Source: Coriobacteriia bacterium (GTDB lineage: Bacteria > Actinomycetota > Coriobacteriia > Coriobacteriales > QAMH01). From it: DNA of 6,719 nt. Shown here in pieces: positions 1 through 5,509 of this stretch. The translations under genes and the position numbers were made by a program. Within the stretch, counting starts at the first letter, position 1, and each line of letters begins with the position of its first letter. The notes below the pieces were generated by a model, which was not told the origin of the DNA, did not search any database, and was given only the letters and a program-made list of their open reading frames with translations. Location: assembly GCA_900756605.1 (NCBI GenBank), contig CAAEKX010000294.1:1-6719 (forward strand), read 5' to 3'.

Positions 1-4
1 GCAC

Positions 5-799
5 ATGCGGCTTCACGTGCTCGCGAGCGGGTCGAAGGGCAACGCGGCAATCGTCGAGAACATGGCGACGGGCGAGGGCATCCTCATCGACTGTGGCATC
101 TGCAAGCGTGACTTTCTCTCCCGCTGCGATGAGGCCGGGTTCGATCCGCATCAGCTGAGGGGAGTCCTTATCACCCACGAGCACACCGACCATACCAAGG
201 GACTCGGCGTGGTGTACCGGGCGCTCGCCAAGCTTGATGTGCATCCGACGGTCTACGTGAGCGATGCCGTGCGCGACGCCAGCCGCGATATCGGCGAGTT
301 GCTCGAACAGGGTCTTTGCGATGCCCACGCCTTTGCCTCCGGTGACGAGCTCGACTTTGCCGGATTCGCGATTCACGCGTTTGCCACCTCGCATGACGCG
401 GCGCAGTCCTTCGGCTTTCGCGTCGAATGCGGTGGTGACGTGATTGGTTACATGACCGACACGGGCATCGTGACGCCCCAGGCGCATGAGGCGCTGGGCG
501 GATGTCGCCTTCTCGCGATTGAGGCAAACCATGACCCAAGGATGCTCGCCGAGGGGCCGTACCCGTATCCGCTCAAGCGCCGTATCGCCTCGGAGCGCGG
601 GCACCTCTCCAACGAGCAAAGCGCCGCTGAGCTTGCCGGCTTGCTGCATGACGGGCTTGCGGCAGTCATCGCCATGCACGTCTCCGAGAACAACAACGAC
701 TACGAGCTGCCTGCTGTGGCGTTGCGAGACGCGATTGCCCGCGAAGGCCACGGCGCCGCCGTGCATGTCGCGCGCCAACGCAGCCTCGTCTCGATATAA
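5..799 (+). CDS. YycJ/WalJ-type metallo-beta-lactamase-fold hydrolase
   Basis: A 264-residue soluble protein of the metallo-beta-lactamase superfamily, close to the YycJ/WalJ group. It begins with the typical strand and turn (LHVLASGSKGN, residues 3-13). The metal-binding motif HEHTDH is at 58-63. Further candidate metal ligands or conserved points are SHD at 129-131, TDTG at 151-154, EANHD at 173-177, GHLSN at 199-203 and a late His in MHVSE near 225. The length fits the family (about 260 residues). Known members are linked to the WalRK two-component locus in Firmicutes and to double-stranded DNA exonuclease activity. Which role applies here cannot be read from the sequence, because the upstream neighbours are outside the window. 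ATG at 5 fits the family's N-terminus, but only four bases precede it, so no ribosome binding site can be judged. No terminator hairpin is visible after the stop. Confidence 0.9.
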   Translation: MRLHVLASGSKGNAAIVENMATGEGILIDCGICKRDFLSRCDEAGFDPHQLRGVLITHEHTDHTKGLGVVYRALAKLDVHPTVYVSDAVRDASRDIGELLEQGLCDAHAFASGDELDFAGFAIHAFATSHDAAQSFGFRVECGGDVIGYMTDTGIVTPQAHEALGGCRLLAIEANHDPRMLAEGPYPYPLKRRIASERGHLSNEQSAAELAGLLHDGLAAVIAMHVSENNNDYELPAVALRDAIAREGHGAAVHVARQRSLVSI

Positions 800-843
800 A
801 CCCCGTGTTTCAGATGAATCTTCTCAAGTAAATTCGTATATAC

Positions 844-868
844 AATGTAAAGCGATTGTCTTTACATT
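844..868. promoter_or_regulatory. Palindromic operator of the antitoxin gene
   Basis: A perfect inverted repeat with 9-bp arms, AATGTAAAG at 844-852 and CTTTACATT at 860-868, separated by 7 bp. The right arm covers the whole -35 box of the promoter that drives the RelB/DinJ-type antitoxin. RelB/DinJ-family antitoxins bind palindromes of this kind through their ribbon-helix-helix domains and repress their own operons. The position and symmetry therefore make this the likely autoregulatory operator. Binding is inferred. Confidence 0.7.
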
Positions 869-889
869 CTTTCATCTGCTCATTATACT
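861..889 (+). promoter_or_regulatory. Sigma-70-type promoter of the antitoxin gene
   Basis: The -35 box TTTACA (861-866) and the -10 box TATACT (884-889) are separated by exactly 17 bp. This is a near-consensus promoter in an AT-rich gap. Transcription would start around 896-897, so the mRNA would begin almost at the Shine-Dalgarno sequence and have a leader of only about 18 nt. The -35 box lies inside the inverted repeat at 844-868, so bound repressor would block RNA polymerase. Confidence 0.75.
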
Positions 890-896
890 TTCTCTT

Positions 897-908
897 AGGG
901 AGAAAGGG
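897..908 (+). promoter_or_regulatory. Ribosome binding site of the antitoxin gene
   Basis: The purine run AGGGAGAAAGGG lies 6 bp before the GTG at 915 and 18 bp before the ATG at 927. It supports GTG 915 as the start of the antitoxin. An out-of-frame ATG at 910 also lies within reach of its GGAG core. Confidence 0.65.
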
Positions 909-914
909 CATGCA

Positions 915-1172
915 GTGGCGAGCACAATGGTAAACGTCCGCATGGACGAGGACGTCAAACGCGACATGGAAATCGCATGTAAGGAGCTTGGCATGAGCAT
1001 GAGCACGGCATTCAACATCTTCGCCAAGAAGATGGGCCGCGAGCATCGCATCCCCTTCGAGGTTTCGTACGATCCCTTCTACAGCAGAGAGAATCTGGAT
1101 CACATCAGACGTGGTGTAGCGTCGCTCGACGAGGGGCACGGTATCGTTCACGAGCTGGTGGACGATGAATAA
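915..1172 (+). CDS. RelB/DinJ-family antitoxin
   Basis: An 85-residue type II antitoxin. Its N-terminus (ASTMVNVRMDEDVKRDME from residue 2) is the ribbon-helix-helix DNA-binding and dimerisation domain. The stretch ELGMSMSTAFNIFAKKM (24-40) and the following REHRIPFEV (42-50) are typical of DinJ/RelB proteins. The acidic C-terminal part (51-85) would wrap around and neutralise the toxin. The start is GTG 915, chosen because AGGGAGAAAGGG lies 6 bp upstream and family members begin in the same way. ATG 927 is the alternative. The gene has its own promoter and palindromic operator. The cognate toxin should follow immediately, and its start codon (1165) does overlap the antitoxin's end, but that gene is broken. 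The antitoxin therefore appears to be an orphan. Nothing in its own sequence looks damaged. Confidence 0.9.
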   Translation: MASTMVNVRMDEDVKRDMEIACKELGMSMSTAFNIFAKKMGREHRIPFEVSYDPFYSRENLDHIRRGVASLDEGHGIVHELVDDE

Positions 1173-1239
1173 GGTCTGGGCACCCGAAGCCTGAAGCGTC
1201 GAAATCGCTTCGTGTCGGTATCACTACGGGGAGAGATAA
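1165..1239 (+). pseudogene. Internally deleted YoeB-family toxin remnant
   Basis: ATG 1165 overlaps the last codons of the antitoxin in the normal toxin position. It reads MNKVWAPEA and then TGA (1192-1194). Continuing in the same frame gives SVEIASCRYHYGER and TAA (1237-1239). The two halves match the two ends of YoeB. E. coli YoeB starts MKLIWSEESW and ends SLLIAACRYHY, with His83 and Tyr84 part of its RNase site. That HY pair is still encoded at 1222-1227. The middle, including the catalytic Glu46 and Arg65 of E. coli YoeB, is missing. Using E. coli YoeB (84 residues) as a ruler, about 63 codons are gone. The conserved Trp10 codon (TGG) may have become TGA at the junction. No active toxin can be made. 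The alignment is from memory of the family and needs a search to confirm. Confidence 0.75.
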
Positions 1240-1264
1240 GCTCTCGCAAGTAGAGGCCCACGGG

Positions 1265-1636
1265 CTACTGATGCAGATGCGCGAGGTTGACGGGGCGCGT
1301 CGTCGCGACCTCGCCGCCGTCGAGCATGAACTGCACGCGCTCGCGCAGCCTGTCTGCCGACACGAGCTCGTCGAACAGCGGCGTCATCTCGCCGTTTGCC
1401 ACGTAGACGACGTAGGGGAGCGAACCGACGGCAAACGTGATGCCCAGCTTTCGCTGCTTGCCGGTGTCCACGCTGCAGAACTTCACCTCGTCACCGAGCT
1501 CCTCGGCGACCTTCTCGAACGCGGGGACCATGTCCTTGCACAGCACGCACCAGTCGGAGGTGAATTCGATGACGCAGGGTATCCCGGCGTCCATGACCTC
1601 GGATTCGAAGTTCTCGTCGGTGATCTCGTGAATCAT
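1265..1636 (-). CDS. Thioredoxin-like protein with CVLC active site
   Basis: A 123-residue protein with the thioredoxin fold. It shows strand VIEFTSDWCVLCKDMVPAFE (residues 22-41) with redox cysteines 30 and 33, strand VKFCSVD (51-57), and the cis-proline loop SLPYVV (72-77, Pro74), followed by YVANGE. The size is that of a small thioredoxin, with no signal peptide or membrane segment, so it should act in the cytoplasm on disulfides. The usual WCGPC is replaced by WCVLC, which lacks the proline that tunes classical thioredoxins. The redox properties or partner may therefore differ. ATG at 1636 is chosen because GGGAGAA lies just upstream. The in-frame ATG four codons earlier (MGEA) lies inside that ribosome binding site. 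It lies 109 bp downstream of the acyltransferase on the same strand. It could be read through from there or have its own promoter, but I found no convincing one. Confidence 0.85.
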   Translation of the reverse strand: MIHEITDENFESEVMDAGIPCVIEFTSDWCVLCKDMVPAFEKVAEELGDEVKFCSVDTGKQRKLGITFAVGSLPYVVYVANGEMTPLFDELVSADRLRERVQFMLDGGEVATTRPVNLAHLHQ

Positions 1637-1745
1637 GGCTTCTCCCATCGTCGCCAATCTCGTCCAGCTCCAGCATACACCGTAACGGGGCACGTCCGTT
1701 TGCGCGCACGGGGAATCCAAACTCTGGGGAGTCGAAATCCCCCCC

Positions 1746-2795
1746 CTATACGAAATAAGAGCCAAAGACCGGGATCTTCTTGAGCACATAGGCGATGCCA
1801 AAGGAAAGGACGCATGTCAGCAGAGCCATGCCGGGAATCGAAACGAGGGCATGGGGGAGGATTCCACTCATGCCGAGTTGCATGAGCAGTCGCAGCACGA
1901 AGATGTGGATGACATAGACCCCCAGGGTGCACGAGGAGAGCGTCATCACGAGGCGCTTGCCCCGGGCGCTTGGCTCATGCTTGTGAAACAGCTGCCTGAC
2001 GAAGACGAAGATGCCCGTTGCCGCAAACATGAAGAAACACGAACCCGCGATCACCACGTTGTCTGCCGCGTGGGCAATACCGGAAAACCAGGCGGATGCC
2101 ATCGTCGCCGCAACGAGGCCCAGGAGTCCCAAGAGGTAGATGCCGATGCGAACGCGCCGCGTGAAGACATGCGAGGCGAGGTAATGGCCAAGAACGAAGT
2201 AGAACGAGTAGCCCAGGGGCAGCTGGATCATGAAGGCGCCCATGAGCCTATCCAGTAACGGGAGCATACCGTTGATAGTTGCAAGGGGGAGCGCCACGTT
2301 CAAGACGAATCCGATGGCGAGAAAGTACCTCGTGGCATCTTCGTTTGCTGTGATGCACCTGAGCAACGGCACGATGGCGTAGAGTCCGATGAGCATGAAG
2401 AGAAACCAGAGATGCTGGGGACCGAATATGGCCGCTTCGAGAAAGCCCATGAGAGATTCAGGCGATAGCTGTCCAGGCCGGTCGTAGATCAAGGCGTAGA
2501 AAAGGCCCCAGAAGAGAATGAGAACCACGATGTGGAGGATGTTCTTGCCCCATAGCTTCCTGAGGGGCTGCGGACGACCGGGATCGAGAAACAGTGCGCC
2601 GCTGATCATCACGAACACGGGAACGCCCCATCTCGTCATGCAATCATATGCGTTTACGACATGCCAGTCGAAGCTGGAAACCTCAAGCTTGTACCAATAC
2701 GAGCCGGCAACGTGGAGCAGGACAATCGCGCATATCGCGATGATGCGCAAGGCGTCTAGGTAGTAGTATCGCTCGGTCAAGGTTGGATTCCGCAA
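1746..2795 (-). CDS. Acyltransferase-3 family membrane protein (WecH-like)
   Basis: A 349-residue polytopic membrane protein of the acyltransferase-3 family, whose members transfer acetyl or other acyl groups to sugars in surface polysaccharides and related envelope molecules. Diagnostic parts are YYLDALRIIAICAIVLLHVAG (residues 11-31) with the conserved His28, GVPVFVMISGALFLD (57-71), HLWFLFMLIGLYAIVPLLR (128-146), and LSSCTLGVYVIHIF (286-299). About ten hydrophobic helices cover the length. This layout resembles the WecH type, so O-acetylation of a cell-surface glycan is a fair guess, but the substrate is unknown. The start is TTG at 2795. It has a good GGGAGA 5 bp upstream, directly abuts the TAA of the LysR gene, and no ATG exists before residue 53, which is inside the conserved domain. 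Coupling to LysR translation is likely. The coding strand ends in TAG followed by a G tract, with no clear terminator. Confidence 0.88.
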   Translation of the reverse strand: MRNPTLTERYYYLDALRIIAICAIVLLHVAGSYWYKLEVSSFDWHVVNAYDCMTRWGVPVFVMISGALFLDPGRPQPLRKLWGKNILHIVVLILFWGLFYALIYDRPGQLSPESLMGFLEAAIFGPQHLWFLFMLIGLYAIVPLLRCITANEDATRYFLAIGFVLNVALPLATINGMLPLLDRLMGAFMIQLPLGYSFYFVLGHYLASHVFTRRVRIGIYLLGLLGLVAATMASAWFSGIAHAADNVVIAGSCFFMFAATGIFVFVRQLFHKHEPSARGKRLVMTLSSCTLGVYVIHIFVLRLLMQLGMSGILPHALVSIPGMALLTCVLSFGIAYVLKKIPVFGSYFV

Positions 2796-3674
2796 TTATC
2801 TCTCCCATACGCTTGCGAAGTGCTCGACAAGATGCTCGAAGAACGTACGCGCCGCTTCCTTTTCGAGGCCCCGGGGCGTGAGCTCGAGGTGAATCGTCCT
2901 CGAGAAGCCGTCATCTGTCAAAGGCAAGACGATGACATCATCGCCATCGACGGGACCCCAACTGCGTTCGGGCCAGAATCCGACGCCCAGGCCCAGGCTG
3001 ATCATCTTTCGCACCACGGCGGGATTGTCACTCTCGAACATGACGTCGGGCTCGAAACCCCTGTTAGCGCACAGTTCGTCGCAGATAGCGCGAAAACGCC
3101 TCGAGCCTGCGAGGCTGATGAAGCGCGCATCCGAGAGCTCGTCGAGAGCGATGGTCTTCCCATGCGGCCTCGACGCCGGGATGGCTATGCAGACACGTTC
3201 CGTAAAGTCAGCGTGGAAATTCGTGATCTCGGTCTTTCCGCTCTTGCCATCCGCGTTTTGGACCGTGTCGATGATGATGTCGTTGCGGGGTGATGCGTCA
3301 TCCCTGTTGACATCGAATCGTGTCTCTGCGTGCTGGGATGCGAAGGTGCCGATTGCATCGACCGCAATGACCGAGGCGGTCGCGATGCAGAGGTTCACCG
3401 TGTTCGCCTCGGCTTTCGCGAATGTCTCGAGGCCCGCGCATGCGCTGTCAAGTTCCGAGACGATGGGGGAGAGCCTGTCTCTCAGATAGGCTCCTTCCTC
3501 GGTCAGCCTCAGGTTTCTTCCCTCCCGGGTAAAGAGCTTCACGCCAAGTTCCGCCTCGAGTCTGTGGAGCGATTGCGAGAGGGCGGGTTGCGCTATGGAA
3601 AGCTTACGTGCCGCATGGGTGACATGTTCCAGCTGTGCCGTTACGAGAAAATAACGGAGCTGCCTTACGTCCAT
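2796..3674 (-). CDS. LysR-family transcriptional regulator
   Basis: A 292-residue regulator of normal LysR length. The winged helix-turn-helix occupies residues 1-60: MDVRQLRYFLVTAQLEHVTHAA opens it, AARKLSIAQPALSQSLHRLE carries the recognition helix, and LGVKLFTREGRNLRLTEEG forms the wing. A linker helix follows (65-88), then a periplasmic-binding-like effector domain (about 93-285). The ligand cannot be deduced. ATG 3674 is chosen because it gives the canonical LysR N-terminus and has AGGA 6 bp upstream. An in-frame GTG at 3734 would add 20 untypical residues and place a palindromic candidate binding site inside the coding region. The gene is followed without a gap by the acyltransferase and divergent from a small membrane protein. 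Control of itself and one or both neighbours is therefore likely. Confidence 0.92.
   Translation of the reverse strand: MDVRQLRYFLVTAQLEHVTHAARKLSIAQPALSQSLHRLEAELGVKLFTREGRNLRLTEEGAYLRDRLSPIVSELDSACAGLETFAKAEANTVNLCIATASVIAVDAIGTFASQHAETRFDVNRDDASPRNDIIIDTVQNADGKSGKTEITNFHADFTERVCIAIPASRPHGKTIALDELSDARFISLAGSRRFRAICDELCANRGFEPDVMFESDNPAVVRKMISLGLGVGFWPERSWGPVDGDDVIVLPLTDDGFSRTIHLELTPRGLEKEAARTFFEHLVEHFASVWER
2801..2806 (-). promoter_or_regulatory. Ribosome binding site for the TTG-started acyltransferase
   Basis: On the minus strand GGGAGA ends 5 bp before the TTG start of the acyltransferase. It lies within the last codons of the LysR gene, whose TAA (2796-2798) is immediately followed by the TTG. 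The site decides in favour of the TTG start and suggests translational coupling. Confidence 0.65.
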
Positions 3675-3708
3675 TGCGCTTCCTGTTCTTTCGTAAATGG
3701 GAGAAGAA

Positions 3709-3729
3709 TTCATATCAAGATAATATGAA
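3709..3729. promoter_or_regulatory. Candidate LysR binding site (T-N11-A dyad)
   Basis: A perfect inverted repeat, TTCATAT (3709-3715) and ATATGAA (3723-3729), with a 7-bp spacer. It contains a T-N11-A core (T3713, A3725), the standard LysR-family recognition pattern. It starts 35 bp upstream of the LysR start codon and lies about 107 bp upstream of the divergent gene, as expected for an autoregulatory site. AT-rich DNA produces such dyads by chance more readily, so the assignment is inferred from symmetry and position. Confidence 0.55.
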
Positions 3730-3836
3730 AACACATGAAATTATATATTAGACGTATGCAATATTGAAGTGGGACAATCGACGCTGCATAGGGCGCGTTT
3801 GCGCGAATGTCTATGGATACGGGAACGTGATTCGAA

Positions 3837-4160
3837 ATGTTATTAGCGGAGTTACTGGAAGCCACGATGCTCATATGTTTTGGACTGTCATGGCCCATGA
3901 ACGCATGGAAGTCGTATAGGGCGAGGACGGCGAAGGGGACGAGCTGGCAGTTTCTCACGCTCATCTGCCTCGGTTACCTCTGCGGCATAGCCGCCAAAGT
4001 CGTTCTCGGGGCGATGAACTGGGTCTTCTGGATTTACATCCTCAATCTCGCGTTTCTTGGCGTCAACTGGGCCATCTACTTCAGAAACCGCCGCTTTGAT
4101 GCGATGAAGGCGGGAGAGTGCGCTTGCGATCGCGCCTCCGTCGTGACGCAGAACATCTAA
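3837..4160 (+). CDS. Small SemiSWEET/PQ-loop-like membrane protein
   Basis: A 107-residue membrane protein with three hydrophobic helices (about residues 3-20, 37-55 and 61-82) and a polar, likely cytoplasmic tail rich in charged residues and two cysteines. After helix 1 it reads WPMNAWKSYRARTAKGTSWQF (19-39). A proline followed by a basic loop and the RTxKGxS pattern is typical of SemiSWEET/PQ-loop proteins, although the second residue of the PQ pair is Met here. Helices 2 and 3 (LGYLCGIAAK; NWVFWIYILNLAFLGVNW) fit the same three-helix half-transporter plan. SemiSWEETs dimerise to pass sugars, but small relatives without known substrate are common, so transport of a sugar is only a guess. 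ATG 3837 follows an in-frame stop at 3828. The ribosome binding site is weak (GGGAA at 3821, 11 bp before the start). It is divergent from LysR, and a terminator overlaps its stop codon. Confidence 0.75.
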   Translation: MLLAELLEATMLICFGLSWPMNAWKSYRARTAKGTSWQFLTLICLGYLCGIAAKVVLGAMNWVFWIYILNLAFLGVNWAIYFRNRRFDAMKAGECACDRASVVTQNI

Positions 4161-4194
4161 TGAGACAGTTGCTCAGAGCAACTGTCTCATTTTC
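4159..4194 (+). terminator. Intrinsic terminator after the SemiSWEET-like gene
   Basis: A nearly ideal hairpin with arms TGAGACAGTTGCT (4161-4173) and AGCAACTGTCTCA (4177-4189), a CAG loop, and two further A-T pairs at the base. It is followed by a T run to 4193. It overlaps the end of the stop codon of the upstream gene and separates it from the next rightward gene. Confidence 0.9.
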
Positions 4195-4334
4195 GGTTTG
4201 CATATCTGTGAGCTGCGGTTGGCAACCAGTGGGTGCTTCGAAAACGCGGCAAAAAGCATCTCTTGGTTGGTAGAATGTCACCATGCCACTCGGTAGATTT
4301 GGGGACGTAATCGAACCCAACGCAAAGGAATGAC

Positions 4335-5366
4335 ATGAGTTTTCGAGAGAACCTCCAGCACATGCGCGCCGCGCACAATATGACCCAAGAGCAGCTGGCT
4401 ATGCTGCTTGGCGTAAGCCGGCAGTCGGTGACCAAATGGGAGTTCGAGAAGTCGTATCCGGAGATGGACAAGCTCCTGCGCATGTGCCAGATATTCGACT
4501 GCACGCTCGACGAGCTCGTGCAGGGAGACCTCACCGGCCGTCCGGTGGAGCCGGCCGCCTCGGTGGCCCCGGGAACGCCGCCGGTCGACGTCGTGGGCTA
4601 TGACGAGCATATGCGGGGGTTTACCCGCAAGGTCTCGATCGGCGTCTTCTCCATCGTCTTCGGTGTCGCGTTGTCGATCCTGTTCTTCTGTGCCGCCGAC
4701 ATCGACACGTATAGTCCGCTGGAGGGACTGTTTTCCGAGAACGTTTACCTGGCGTTAGGGGCGTTGCTCTTGTTTGCGGGCGTGGGGGTCGGGCTCGCCA
4801 TGCTCATACCCGGTGGTATGGGCCACAGCGCGTTCGTGCGCGAACATCCCTACGTCGAGGACTTCTACACACAGGCCCAGAAGGAGGAGGCACGCAGGCA
4901 CTTCAGCTGGCGGCTCGTGGGTGGCATCATGTGCATACTCGTCGGCGTCTGCTTCGTCATCGCAACCGCCGACACGACGCTGTCCGAATGCGTCGCCCCA
5001 TCCGTCATGCTCGTGTTCATCGCGGTTGGCGCGGGGTTGATCGTGTACGGCGGTATGATGTACGGTCGCATGAACATCGCCAACTACAACCGCAGCGCCG
5101 GCGAGGTGCTGGAGGCACACGAGATCGAATCGGCGCCCCTGACCGACGAGCAGAAGCGCGAACTCCTCCAGACGCACGCGACCGACAAGCGCATCGGCGC
5201 GATTTGCGGCTGCATCATGATCATCGCCACCATCGTCGGCCTCGTCATGCTCTTCGTGCCGACGCACTCGTACGCGCAGTCGCTTTTCTGGCTTGCCTGG
5301 CCCATCGGCGGCCTGTTATGCGGCATCGTCTCGCTGCTCATGAAGGCCTTCAGCTCTGGGGAATGA
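4335..5366 (+). CDS. XRE-type DNA-binding protein with six membrane helices
   Basis: A 343-residue fusion. Residues 5-62 form an XRE/Cro-type helix-turn-helix (LQHMRAAHNMTQEQLAMLLGVSRQSVTKWE, then YPEMDKLLRMCQIFDCTLDELV). A Pro/Ala-rich linker (about 66-90) leads to six hydrophobic segments at about 99-119, 137-158, 192-211, 221-243, 286-308 and 316-337. The even number puts both ends in the cytoplasm. Two polar cytoplasmic-side loops (162-190, 244-284) are rich in charged residues. It looks like a membrane-anchored one-component regulator. The signal sensed and the target promoter are unknown. The start is ATG 4335 with AAAGGA 5 bp upstream. It stands alone: a strong terminator precedes it, and the next gene converges on it. 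No frameshift or missing domain is evident. Confidence 0.88.
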   Translation: MSFRENLQHMRAAHNMTQEQLAMLLGVSRQSVTKWEFEKSYPEMDKLLRMCQIFDCTLDELVQGDLTGRPVEPAASVAPGTPPVDVVGYDEHMRGFTRKVSIGVFSIVFGVALSILFFCAADIDTYSPLEGLFSENVYLALGALLLFAGVGVGLAMLIPGGMGHSAFVREHPYVEDFYTQAQKEEARRHFSWRLVGGIMCILVGVCFVIATADTTLSECVAPSVMLVFIAVGAGLIVYGGMMYGRMNIANYNRSAGEVLEAHEIESAPLTDEQKRELLQTHATDKRIGAICGCIMIIATIVGLVMLFVPTHSYAQSLFWLAWPIGGLLCGIVSLLMKAFSSGE

Positions 5367-5369
5367 AAA

Positions 5370-5402
5370 CCAGACAAAAGTGCCCCGGCGACATTTGTCT
5401 GG
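5370..5402 (-). terminator. Hairpin terminator in the convergent gap
   Basis: Perfect 9-bp arms, CCAGACAAA (5370-5378) and TTTGTCTGG (5394-5402), enclose a 15-base GC-rich loop. On the minus strand the stem is followed by four U residues (5369-5366), so it can end leftward transcripts of the permease gene. On the plus strand no T run follows, so termination of the XRE-membrane gene, whose stop codon lies directly before it, would be weaker. The loop is longer than usual, which lowers confidence. Confidence 0.55.
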
Positions 5403-5408
5403 CTATTG

Positions 5409-5503
5409 TCATTTCGAGCGGAGCGAACGAAGCGAGCGAAGTCGAGAAATCTTGACCATCGCTTTTTCAACGACGGAGGAGATTCCTCGACTCGCTGTGC
5501 TCG
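5409..5503. repeat. REP-like palindromic intergenic repeat
   Basis: The segment contains short GAGCG/GCGAA/AGCGA units in tandem (5416-5440) followed by GTCGAGAAATC (5441-5451). An imperfect inverted copy lies at 5481-5504: GATTCCTCGACTCGC and on to GTGCTCGC. Between them lies a 28-base spacer that includes a T run. The second arm has its own local palindrome GAGGA-GAT-TCCTC (5477-5489). Repeats built from CATTTCGAGCG...GTCGAGAAATC are widely seen between genes in many bacterial genomes. Whether this one is repeated in this genome cannot be tested in the window. It lies wholly between the stop codons of two convergent genes. Confidence 0.6.
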
Positions 5504-5509
5504 CCGGTC

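Noticed and set aside
486..914. A long upstream extension of the antitoxin frame (start at 486)
   Set aside because: It overlaps the end of the nuclease gene in another frame and gives Arg/Ser/Pro-rich shadow sequence. The promoter and ribosome binding site at 861-908 place the true start at 915.
1231..1245. Hairpin GAGAG-ATAAG-CTCTC after the toxin remnant as a terminator
   Set aside because: The stem has only five pairs and there is no T run on either strand.
1739..1746. Run of eight C (G on the coding strand) at the end of the acyltransferase gene as a phase-variation tract
   Set aside because: The tract begins with the G of the TAG stop and continues downstream. A change in its length leaves the stop codon and protein unchanged.
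1271..1783. 170-codon open frame on the plus strand over the thioredoxin gene
   Set aside because: Antisense shadow: its composition (His, Glu, Leu, Arg) mirrors the real gene, it lacks a recognisable domain and it crosses the acyltransferase end.
3735..3836. Promoters for the LysR gene and the divergent membrane protein
   Set aside because: Several AT-rich -10-like hexamers exist (for example at 3744-3749), but none has a -35 box at proper spacing, so no specific promoter is assigned.
4283..4333. Possible leader peptide MPLGRFGDVIEPNAKE before the XRE-membrane gene
   Set aside because: Its ATG has no Shine-Dalgarno sequence and the peptide has no attenuator-like composition. The stop one base before ATG 4335 is the only suggestive point.
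4755..5267. 170-codon open frame on the minus strand inside the XRE-membrane gene
   Set aside because: Asp/His/Glu-rich antisense shadow of a GC-rich membrane gene, with no domain.
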